This document shows, piece after piece, positions 12,803 to 19,360 of a stretch of DNA of 64,000 nt. Where the stretch lies: NCBI GenBank assembly GCA_963768765.1, contig CAVYJK010000021.1, forward strand, positions 558,001-622,000, read 5' to 3'. Source of the DNA: DASWLF01 sp963768765 (lineage in GTDB: Bacteria > Desulfobacterota > Desulfobaccia > Desulfobaccales > 0-14-0-80-60-11). The position numbers and the translations under genes were made by a program. The stretch's first letter is position 1, and every line of letters starts with the position of its first letter. The notes under the pieces were generated by a model. It saw only the letters and a list, made by a program, of their open reading frames with translations, made no database searches and was not told where the DNA came from.

Positions 12803-14641
12803 ATGTTGCGGAAAGCCGTTCTCCTGGTCCTGGTCGCCTTGCTGCTGCCGGCCTGCGCCGAGCTGTCGCCGTTGATCCAGCCCTCCCAGCCCCCGGGGGT
12901 GCAGGTTACGGACGAGTCTCTCTACCAGGAGGCTGAGGCTGGCTACCGCCGCCAGGCCTACCGCCAGGCCCTGCAAAAATACACCGCTTATCTGGAACGT
13001 TATCCCCAGGGCAAGCACGCCACGGAGGCGCGCCTCAAGGAAGCGGAGTTGCTGGGGCTGGCGGGGGACTGGCAGGGGTCGCTGCGGCACTATCAGAACC
13101 TCCTGGCTCGCCAGCCGGAACCGGATGTGGCCCTGAAGGCCCGCTACGGCATCGGCCGGGCTTACTTCAAGCTGGGCCAGTACCAGCAGGCCATCCAGGT
13201 CCTGGACAGCCTCACCGCCGGGGATCTCCCCCGGTCCCTGGGGTTTTCCATCCAGGCTTTGCTCTCGGAGATCGCTTTGAAGCAGGGCCAGGTGTCCCAG
13301 GCCTTCTCCCGGCTGCGCCTGGCCGCCCAGGACCTGCCCGCCGGGGATCAGGAATGGTTTGAGGACTTGAAGACCCGGGTGGTGGAGGCCGCCACCCCGA
13401 CGGAGCTGGAACATCTGGCCACCCTCTACCGGGACAGCCCCTTGAGCGCCGCGCTGCTGCTGCGCTTAGGAAAACTGGCCCAGGAGGGCGGGCGCCTCGA
13501 AGAGGCCGGCAAGTGGGTGAGCACCCTGAAAGAACGCTTCCCCAACAGCCCCGAGGCCGCGGCGGCGGAACGCCTGCTGGCCGGCAACAAGATCCTGGTG
13601 GGCTGCCTCCTGCCTTTGAGCGGCCAGTTGAGCAACATCGGCTTCCGGGTCCAGCGCGGCATGGAACTGGCGGTGCGGGGGACTCCCGTGGAGCTGGTCT
13701 TTCGGGATACCCACAGCGAGCCCGGGACCGTTCCCGCCCTGGTTCAGGAGTTGGCCCGGGATGAGCGGGTGGTGGCCATCCTGGGGCCGCTGACTTCGGC
13801 TGCGGCCCAGGTGGCCGCCGAAACGGCCCAGGCTGCCGGAGTGCCCCTCATTGCCCTGTCGCAAAAAGAGGGACTGACCCAGACCGGGAACTTGATCTTC
13901 CAGGCCTTCCTCACCCCCCGGCAGCAGGTCCGTTCCTTGGTGCGCCGCACTTTGGCCATGGGCCTCAAGCGGTATGCCGTCCTCTACCCCGATTCCAATT
14001 ACGGCCGCACTTTCCATGAGCTTTTCCAGGAGGAGTTGGGGGCTCAAGGCGGCGAACTGGTGGCCCAGGAATTCTACGCCTCCGGCACCCAGGATTTCGC
14101 CCCGGTGCTGACTACCCTGGCGGAAGCCGTGCAGCCCGCCGCGGCAGGGACCCCGGGAATCGAGGCCCTGTTTGTTCCCGACGACGCGGGCGCCGCCGCG
14201 GCCATCGCCGCCTCCCTGGCCGGCACCAAATTGCAGGGGCTACGGCTGCTGGGCACCAATCTGCTCCACAACCCGGCCACCCCCGAGGCCCAGCTCCGGG
14301 CCCTGGAGGGGATCCTGTTTCCCGACGCCTTCTTTGCCGCCGACCCGGACCCCGGGGTGCAGAAATTCATCGCCGCCTACCGGCAGCAGTACGGCGAGGC
14401 CCCCGATTACCTGGCGGCCCAGGGCTACGTGGTGGTGCGGGTCATGACCCGGCTGGCCGAGTCCCAGCCGTCCCTGAGCCGGGCCGAACTTCCCCGGCTG
14501 CTCCTGTCTCTTAAAGGGGTGCCGAACCTCCCCTGGTTCCGGGGCTTCACCGCCGAGCGGGAGGAGGACGCCGCCATCTATCTCCTCACCATCCGGGACG
14601 GTTCCTTCCAATTGGTGTCTTCGGGCGCCTCCCAGCTTTAG
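12803..14641 (+). CDS. Lipoprotein with TPR and periplasmic-binding domain, LppC-like
   Basis: An envelope lipoprotein of 612 residues. The signal peptide ends in the lipobox LLPAC (Cys18). TPR-like helices follow (about residues 40-250, including AEAGYRRQAYRQALQKYTAY). A type-I periplasmic-binding-fold domain (about 260-610) opens with ILVGCLLPLSGQLSNIGF and includes AILGPLTSAAAQVAAE. The same combination occurs in LppC/LpoA-type penicillin-binding-protein activators; a branched-chain-amino-acid-type binding domain is also possible. The start is set at 12803, where the signal peptide begins, rather than an upstream in-frame start that would bury it. The next gene follows after 2 nt. Confidence 0.8.
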   Translation: MLRKAVLLVLVALLLPACAELSPLIQPSQPPGVQVTDESLYQEAEAGYRRQAYRQALQKYTAYLERYPQGKHATEARLKEAELLGLAGDWQGSLRHYQNLLARQPEPDVALKARYGIGRAYFKLGQYQQAIQVLDSLTAGDLPRSLGFSIQALLSEIALKQGQVSQAFSRLRLAAQDLPAGDQEWFEDLKTRVVEAATPTELEHLATLYRDSPLSAALLLRLGKLAQEGGRLEEAGKWVSTLKERFPNSPEAAAAERLLAGNKILVGCLLPLSGQLSNIGFRVQRGMELAVRGTPVELVFRDTHSEPGTVPALVQELARDERVVAILGPLTSAAAQVAAETAQAAGVPLIALSQKEGLTQTGNLIFQAFLTPRQQVRSLVRRTLAMGLKRYAVLYPDSNYGRTFHELFQEELGAQGGELVAQEFYASGTQDFAPVLTTLAEAVQPAAAGTPGIEALFVPDDAGAAAAIAASLAGTKLQGLRLLGTNLLHNPATPEAQLRALEGILFPDAFFAADPDPGVQKFIAAYRQQYGEAPDYLAAQGYVVVRVMTRLAESQPSLSRAELPRLLLSLKGVPNLPWFRGFTAEREEDAAIYLLTIRDGSFQLVSSGASQL

Positions 14642-14643
14642 TC

Positions 14644-15627
14644 ATGATTACTCGCGTTCCGGGTTTTTTGATGGGTCATGCCAGTGACTTTAAAAACGTC
14701 ACCGGCTGCACCGTTATCCTGTGCCCGCCGGGCACGGTGGGGAGCGCCGACATCCGGGGCTCCGCCGCGGGCACCCGGCAGATGGACTCCCTCCTGGCCT
14801 ACCACATCTCCACGGAAGTGCATGCGGTGTTCATTTCCGGAGGCAGCTCCTTCGGGCTGGACGCAGCCGGCGGGGTCATGGAATACCTGGAAGAAAGGGG
14901 CCGGGGTTTCGACGTCACCGTCACCCGGGTGCCCATCGTGCCCACCGCGGTGATTTACGACCTGTCCGTGGGCAACTGCCGGGCCCGGCCCGACAAGGCC
15001 ATGGGTTTCGCCGCCTGCCAGGCGGCCAGGACCGAGGTCCAGGGAGACGGCAGCCTGGGGGCCGGGGTGGGCGCCACCGTGGGCAAGCTCCTGGGTATCC
15101 ACCAGGCCACCAAGGGTGGCTTGGGGACCGCTTTTGAAGAAGGCCCCGAAGGTCTGAAGGTGGGGGCCCTGGCGGTGGTCAACGCCCTGGGGGACGTGGT
15201 GGACCCCGGCACCGGGGAGATCCTGGCCGGGGTGCGCACCGCCCCGGAGTCCCGGGAGTTCGCCGACGCCGCCCGGTTGTTGCGCCAGGGGGTGGTGCGG
15301 CGCGGTTTCGGGGAGCCCGCGGCCGCCAACACCACCATCGGCGTGGTGGCCACCAACGCCCGCCTGAGTCGGGAGCAGGCCCAGAAGATCGCCCAGATGG
15401 GCCACAACGCCCTGGCCCGCACCATTCGCCCGGTGCACACCCTGTTTGACGGCGACGTGGTCTTTGTCCTGGCCCACCCGGAGGTGAATGCCGACCTGCA
15501 CGTCACCGGGCTTTTGGCCGAAACCGCCCTGGAGCGGGCCATCATCAGCGCGGTGAAGAGCGCCCATTCCCTGGGGGTGCTGCCCAGCTACCAGGAATTG
15601 CGGGAAGGAAAGCCGCCCGGGGCGTAA
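14644..15627 (+). CDS. P1-family (S58, DmpA/NylC-type) peptidase
   Basis: A 327-residue N-terminal-nucleophile hydrolase. Family hallmarks are FISGGSSFGLDAAGGVMEYL (about residues 63-82), the glycine-rich GAGVGATVGKLLG near 139-151, and ANTTIGVVATNA near 228-239. In NylC and relatives the proenzyme cuts itself before the Thr of this motif, so Asn229-Thr230 is the likely processing site and Thr230 the nucleophile. Known members are aminopeptidases or cyclic-amide hydrolases; the substrate here is unknown. It begins 2 nt after the lipoprotein gene and is probably cotranscribed. Confidence 0.88.
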   Translation: MITRVPGFLMGHASDFKNVTGCTVILCPPGTVGSADIRGSAAGTRQMDSLLAYHISTEVHAVFISGGSSFGLDAAGGVMEYLEERGRGFDVTVTRVPIVPTAVIYDLSVGNCRARPDKAMGFAACQAARTEVQGDGSLGAGVGATVGKLLGIHQATKGGLGTAFEEGPEGLKVGALAVVNALGDVVDPGTGEILAGVRTAPESREFADAARLLRQGVVRRGFGEPAAANTTIGVVATNARLSREQAQKIAQMGHNALARTIRPVHTLFDGDVVFVLAHPEVNADLHVTGLLAETALERAIISAVKSAHSLGVLPSYQELREGKPPGA

Positions 15628-15747
15628 TTCCTGGCGCCCTCACGAAGCGCGGCAGGTCCGAGCCCTTCGGGCGCATTAGACGGCGCCCTTACAGCCGCAT
15701 CGGCGGTGACCATTGCGGCATTATTGGGCGGCATCCTGTTATAAGCC

Positions 15748-15783
15748 GGTGGGGCAGGCCTCCGTGCCTGCCGTCCTTATGAG
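15748..15783. repeat. REP-like palindrome GGTGGGGCAGGCCTC..., copy 1
   Basis: A short palindrome (GGCAGGC/GCCTGCC) within a conserved unit that recurs at 28120-28155 and, inverted, at 34905-34931. All copies are intergenic. Confidence 0.7.
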
Positions 15784-15791
15784 ACCTGTAC

Positions 15792-16454
15792 ATGAGCCTT
15801 TTGACTAGCAAGGCCAACGTCGATCTCATCGTCTTCGACCTGGACGGCACTCTGGCCGACTCTTTGGCCGACCTGACCAACGCCGCCAACTATGCCTGCC
15901 GGCAGCTTAGATTGCCGGAGCACTCCCCCGAAGCCGTCAAGTCCATGATCGGCGGGGGCGAGCGCAAGTTCATGGAACGGGTGGTGGGTCCGGGAAACCA
16001 GCAGTACGTGGAGGAGTGCCTGAAACTCTACCTCGATTATTACACCCGGCACTGCGGCGATTTGACCCGCCTTTACCCCGGGGTGCCGGAGACCCTGAAA
16101 AGGCTTGCCGCCAAGCAGTTGGTGGTGCTCTCCAACAAGCGTCTGTCCCTGACGGAGCAGGTCCTGCGGGTCCTGGGCATTTTCCCGTTTTTCATTGCGG
16201 TCCGGGGCGGGGGCGATGAGGTCGAGCTAAAGCCTTCCCCCCAACAGTTGTTCTCAGTGCTCACCGACTTGGGGGTCCCTCCGCACCGCGCCGTCATGGT
16301 GGGCGATAAGCCCGCGGACGTCCTGGCCGGCAGGGCTGCCGCCACCTTCACCGTGGCCGTCACCTACGGCTACGGCGATGCGGCCGCGTTGCGGGAGGCC
16401 CGGCCCGACTTCCTCATCGATCACTTATTCGAGCTGACGGCCCTCGTTGTCTAG
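15792..16454 (+). CDS. HAD-superfamily phosphatase, phosphoglycolate-phosphatase-like
   Basis: A 220-residue HAD hydrolase. Motif I is VFDLDGTLADS (nucleophile and general acid Asp at about residues 15 and 17). A helical cap follows, then motif II VLSNK and motif III Lys with a motif-IV-like VMVGDKPADVLAGR. In most Gph/PGPase proteins the last motif is GDSxxD; here it is GDKPAD, a mild departure. The family removes phosphate from phosphoglycolate or other small phosphoesters; specificity cannot be set from sequence alone. Confidence 0.85.
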   Translation: MSLLTSKANVDLIVFDLDGTLADSLADLTNAANYACRQLRLPEHSPEAVKSMIGGGERKFMERVVGPGNQQYVEECLKLYLDYYTRHCGDLTRLYPGVPETLKRLAAKQLVVLSNKRLSLTEQVLRVLGIFPFFIAVRGGGDEVELKPSPQQLFSVLTDLGVPPHRAVMVGDKPADVLAGRAAATFTVAVTYGYGDAAALREARPDFLIDHLFELTALVV

Positions 16455-16592
16455 CCTGTCGCCGGGCCGTCTTCACGTCGGCCCGGGTGCTCTTCAGGGG
16501 GAGGGCGTCCTTGCGTTAATAAAAGGCGTAACGTATAAATACCTATACCCTTCCCCTTTGGTGCAAAGGCCTCCGGGCCCCTGCAATTTTGT

Positions 16593-16621
16593 TTGACAGA
16601 CCAGGCTCAGATTAATATATT
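16593..16621 (+). promoter_or_regulatory. Sigma-70-type promoter of the tRNA gene
   Basis: TTGACA (16593-16598), a spacer of exactly 17 nt, then TATATT (16616-16621). Transcription would start about 7 nt later, a few bases before the mature tRNA 5' end at 16633. This is the cleanest promoter in the window. Confidence 0.85.
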
Positions 16622-16632
16622 TCAGGTGTCAC

Positions 16633-16709
16633 GGCGGTGTAGCTCAGTCGGTTAGAGCATGCGGCTCATATCCGCAGTGTCCGGGGTTCAAGTCCCTGCA
16701 CCGCCACCA
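16633..16709 (+). tRNA. tRNA with CAT anticodon (probably elongator Met)
   Basis: A complete cloverleaf of 77 nt. The acceptor arms GGCGGTG (16633-16639) and CACCGCC (16699-16705) pair fully, followed by discriminator A and an encoded CCA. The anticodon stem TGCGG/CCGCA holds loop CTCATAT with anticodon CAT at 16667-16669; the T loop is TTCAAGT. CAT is used by elongator Met, initiator Met and the lysidine-modified Ile2 tRNA. The paired first base excludes a typical initiator. Met is the likeliest, with Ile2 possible. Confidence 0.95.
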
Positions 16710-16749
16710 AAATTATTTAAAGTTCTTATAAAGGGGAGGGTGGATGGCT

Positions 16750-17028
16750 ATGAAGAAACTCGTTACCTTGGCCAGTGTGGGAGTTTTCCTGCTGAGCCTC
16801 CAGGGGGCTTCCCTGGCCCAAGGTGGGGCGCCAGCGCCGCAGGCTCCGCCGCTAATGCCGGCAACCCCGCCGACCTTGGAGAGGGCGCCCGCCGCGCCTG
16901 AGGTGAAGGCGCCGGCGGCTCCGGCCAAAGAAGAGGCCAAAGAAACTAAGAAGGCCACGAAGGCTGAAAAGAAGAAAACCAAAAAGGCTAAAGCCAAAAA
17001 GAAAAAGAAGGCCAAAGCCGAAGAGTAG
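16750..17028 (+). CDS. Small secreted Ala/Pro- and Lys-rich protein A1
   Basis: A 92-residue protein with a signal peptide (MKKLVTLASVGVFLLSLQGA, cleavage after SLA), an Ala/Pro-rich middle and a C-terminal tail that is mostly Lys, Ala and Glu (KKTKKAKAKKKKKAKAEE). The ATG at 16750 is preferred over 16744: it sits 9 nt after GGGGAGGG and matches the paralogue's MKK start. No family was recognised. The strongly basic exported tail resembles histone H1-type tails and could bind polyanions such as LPS or DNA; that is inference only. The protein at 17109 is its tandem paralogue. Confidence 0.75.
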   Translation: MKKLVTLASVGVFLLSLQGASLAQGGAPAPQAPPLMPATPPTLERAPAAPEVKAPAAPAKEEAKETKKATKAEKKKTKKAKAKKKKKAKAEE

Positions 17029-17038
17029 GACCGGACCA

Positions 17039-17074
17039 TTGCCGGGATTCGGCTGCGAATCCCGGCAAGTTTTA
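17039..17074 (+). terminator. Rho-independent terminator
   Basis: A perfect 13-bp stem, TTGCCGGGATTCG (17039-17051) with CGAATCCCGGCAA (17056-17068), has a 4-nt loop and is followed by GTTTT. It lies 10 nt after the stop of protein A1. Confidence 0.85.
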
Positions 17075-17108
17075 AAGGACTTTAAGCGGGAGGATTCCAA
17101 GGATAGCC

Positions 17109-17450
17109 ATGAAAAAATTTGTCACCTTGGCCACCGCGGGGATATTCTTGTTGAGCCTCCAGGGCGCCAGGGCGCAAAAAGAGGTGGAGGCGCCGGCCAT
17201 ACCCCCCATGCTGGAGGGTCAGCGGCCGCTGGCTCAGCCGGAGACTAAAGAGCCAGCCGCACCCAAGAAAGTAGAAGAAGAGAAGGCCAAGCCCAAAGCC
17301 AAGGCCAAAGGCAAAAAGGCCCAGAAAAAGGCCAAGGTTAAAAAGGCCGACAAGAAGAAGCCCGCTAAGGTGGCCAGAAAGAAAGGCCAAAAGAACAACA
17401 AGAAGAAACGGCCGGCAGCCGAACCCAAGGCCGGCCCTGAAGAAGGCTAG
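17109..17450 (+). CDS. Small secreted Lys-rich protein A2
   Basis: A 113-residue paralogue of A1. The signal peptide is nearly the same (MKKFVTLATAGIFLLSLQGA, cleavage after ARA), followed by a short Pro/Glu segment and a Lys/Ala-rich basic tail of about 60 residues (for example KAKGKKAQKKAKVKKADKKK). AAGGA lies shortly before the ATG. The pair looks like a recent tandem duplication with a diverged, slippage-prone tail. Function unknown. Confidence 0.75.
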   Translation: MKKFVTLATAGIFLLSLQGARAQKEVEAPAIPPMLEGQRPLAQPETKEPAAPKKVEEEKAKPKAKAKGKKAQKKAKVKKADKKKPAKVARKKGQKNNKKKRPAAEPKAGPEEG

Positions 17451-17492
17451 ATCGTTAAACCCAAATTCCAAGCCAAGGGGAGGAAGAACCCC

Positions 17493-17879
17493 ATGAAACT
17501 TCAAGGGAAGGCAGCCATTATCGGGTTGGCCATACTCTTCGCCCTGTCCTCGGTAACCCTGGCCGCGGAAAAAGGATTCCTGTGGAACGGCACTCACTGG
17601 AAAGACATGACTCCTGAGATCAAAGTGGCTTACGTCAAGGGCATGGGCAACATGGCGGATGTTGAAACCTCGTCCGGCGGGGCCAGCAGGGCCGCGTGCA
17701 TTTCCAAGGGCTTCGTGGACGAACTCAAGACCAAGACCGTGGGGCAGGTGGTGGCCGAAGTCGACAAGTACTACAAAGAAAACCCCGGAAAAATGTCGAC
17801 CCCGGTCATCGAGGTAATCCTCATGAGGTGCACCAAGCTTTGCCCCCCTGAAACTGCCGCGGCGGGGAAAAAGAAATGA
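17493..17879 (+). CDS. Small secreted protein B1, possibly Rap1a/Tai-like
   Basis: A 128-residue protein with a signal peptide (cleaved near TLAAE) and a compact domain: FLWNGTHWKDM, VAYVKGMGNMAD, a CISKGFVDEL segment, VVAEVDKYYKENPGKM and VIEVILMRCTKLC. The order G-x-G, C-I, VDKYY..NP, then a final Cys-containing helix resembles the Rap1a/Tai immunity-protein fold, but the match is by eye and the family also has many members unrelated to type VI secretion. GGGGAGG lies before the ATG. It overlaps paralogue B2 by 4 nt (ATGA). Confidence 0.7.
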   Translation: MKLQGKAAIIGLAILFALSSVTLAAEKGFLWNGTHWKDMTPEIKVAYVKGMGNMADVETSSGGASRAACISKGFVDELKTKTVGQVVAEVDKYYKENPGKMSTPVIEVILMRCTKLCPPETAAAGKKK

Positions 17880-18256
17880 AAAGGGCGAGCATCCTGAGTT
17901 TGGCGGCCGTCTTGATCCTGGTGGCGGCCTCGGCTGGTATGGCTGCAGATAAGGCCTTCCTGTGGAACGGTGAACATTGGAAGCAAGTTTCCCTGGATGG
18001 CAAGGTCGGCTACGTCTTCGGCATCGGCAACCTGGCGGATTTTGAAGTGGCGGCTGGACGCGGCCGGACTGGCTGCATCTCCAGGGCCTTCGTCGACGAT
18101 CTGAAAAAGCACACCGTCATGCAAATCGTCCAGGAAGTGGATAAGTACTACCAGGAGAACCCCGGTAAGTTGGACACTTCCGTTATCGAGGTGGTGCTCA
18201 AGCGCTGCACCTCGGTTTGCCCTCCGGAAACCTCAGGCGGAGCGAAACCAAAATGA
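17876..18256 (+). CDS. Small secreted protein B2, paralogue of B1
   Basis: A 126-residue paralogue of the preceding gene. Both share AFLWNGEHWK-type starts, VGYVFGIGNLADFE, a CISRAFVDDLKKHTVMQIVQ segment, VDKYYQENPGKL and VIEVVLKRCTSVCPPET. The signal peptide is cleaved near GMA. It starts inside the B1 stop (ATGA) and its own stop overlaps the next start in the same way, so three genes are translationally coupled. Function unknown; same Rap1a/Tai-like suggestion as B1. Confidence 0.7.
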   Translation: MKRASILSLAAVLILVAASAGMAADKAFLWNGEHWKQVSLDGKVGYVFGIGNLADFEVAAGRGRTGCISRAFVDDLKKHTVMQIVQEVDKYYQENPGKLDTSVIEVVLKRCTSVCPPETSGGAKPK

Positions 18257-18486
18257 GAAGCGCGGTGGTTTTGGTATTGGTGGCTGCCGTATTCATCGGC
18301 GGCTGTGCTGGAATGTCTCCCACTGAACAGCGGGTGCTGAGCGGCGGCGCCATCGGCGCCGGCAGCGGCGCTCTCATCGGCTGGGCCGCCGGCTGCCCCG
18401 GCTGCGGCGCCGCCATCGGCGCCGGGGCAGGGGCGCTGGGCGGCTATGTCTACGACCAATACGAAAAATCTCAAGGTCGCCCTTAA
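18253..18486 (+). CDS. Glycine-zipper lipoprotein C1
   Basis: A 77-residue lipoprotein. The signal sequence MRSAVVLVLVAAVFIGGC has a Cys18 lipobox (IGGC). A glycine-zipper segment follows (GGAIGAGSGALIGWAAG and AAIGAGAGALGG), then YVYDQYEKSQG. Glycine-zipper lipoproteins of the OmpA/YMGG type insert into or stiffen the outer membrane. The start at 18253 overlaps the B2 stop (ATGA); a longer in-frame start at 18217 would hide the lipobox. Confidence 0.8.
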   Translation: MRSAVVLVLVAAVFIGGCAGMSPTEQRVLSGGAIGAGSGALIGWAAGCPGCGAAIGAGAGALGGYVYDQYEKSQGRP

Positions 18487-18672
18487 GACGTGAGTCTAAA
18501 CCCGGCGGCACGAGGTTTTTCTCGTCCGACCCGCAGCTCGTTACCTTACCGCCCATGCCGGGGGGGTCGAGCCGGGTCCGCACCCCACTTTTCCCCTTTA
18601 GCCGGATATTTGGGGCGGCGCTTGCCCTGTGGCGGTGAGGTCCGCCAAGGCACCGAAGCAGGAGAGAATTAA

Positions 18673-18905
18673 ATGAAGAAGGCGGTAATTTTACTCATGG
18701 TAGTGGCCCTGGCGCTGGGCGGCTGTACCGGCATGTCCACCACCTCGCAGCGGGTGTTGAGCGGCGGCGCCATCGGCGCCAGCAGCGGCGCCCTCATCGG
18801 CTGGGCCGCAGGCTCCCCCGCGGCGGGCGCGGCCATTGGCGGGGCGCCGCGGGCCTCCTGGGCGGCTACCTTTATGACCAGTATCAGAAAACCCGGGGCC
18901 ACTAA
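18673..18905 (+). CDS. Glycine-zipper lipoprotein C2 (frameshift near the end)
   Basis: Paralogue of C1, with lipobox LGGC at Cys17 and the identical core RVLSGGAIGA plus SGALIGWAAGSPAAG. The frame breaks near 18842 in a G/C run. Shifting by one base restores GLLGGYLYDQYQKTRGH and a stop at 18903-18905, which matches the C1 tail; without the shift the gene would end at 18912 with unrelated residues. The ATG follows CAGGAGAG. About 185 bp of apparently empty sequence separates C1 from C2. Confidence 0.75.
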
Positions 18906-19122
18906 GGGATAGGACGACTCTTATATGGTTGCCCAGCCGGCTTGCCGCCGGCCGGGGCGGGGGATCGCACTGAACCAGAAGTATCCCCCCATGGATCTTT
19001 CTTCTTTTCGGTGCAGGGGGAAGGACTCTTTGCCCTGCCCGGGAGTGGAAGTTTCGGCAATAAAAGCCTGCTAAAGTAGTAGGGAGATTTTCCCGAGAAA
19101 TACTCTGAGGAGAGGAGCGGAA

Positions 19123-19317
19123 ATGATCAGAGCCATCCTTCTGGCGGTGGTGGCGGTCTTGCTGCTGGGGAGTTGCGCCGAGATGTCCTCAAGCGACCAG
19201 CGCCGCCGCGACACCATAAACCAGGCCGCCACCTGCGCCATGTGCGGCGCCAGCGTCAGCGCCGGCTATTTCGATTACAGCGCCCAGAGGGCCACGGGCC
19301 CCCAGCAGGGGTGGTAG
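19123..19317 (+). CDS. Small lipoprotein D
   Basis: A 64-residue lipoprotein. The signal sequence MIRAILLAVVAVLLLGSC ends in a lipobox (LGSC, Cys18), followed by AEMSSSDQRRRD, which recalls the GMSPTEQRVLS segment of C1. A short tail holds two further cysteines (TCAMCGAS). It lacks the glycine zipper. It may be a diverged relative of the C1/C2 lipoproteins. GAGGAGAGGAG precedes the ATG. Confidence 0.65.
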   Translation: MIRAILLAVVAVLLLGSCAEMSSSDQRRRDTINQAATCAMCGASVSAGYFDYSAQRATGPQQGW

Positions 19318-19360
19318 CAAAAATGAACCCGGCGGCTGGGCCTCCCACCCCCCGCCGGTC

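Noticed and set aside
16633..16709. Initiator tRNA-fMet
   Set aside because: The first acceptor pair (G-C) is matched; initiators normally have an unpaired 1-72 position.
16750..19317. CRISPR array or tandem repeat locus
   Set aside because: The similarity is between duplicated coding genes; no short direct repeats with spacers occur here or elsewhere in the window.
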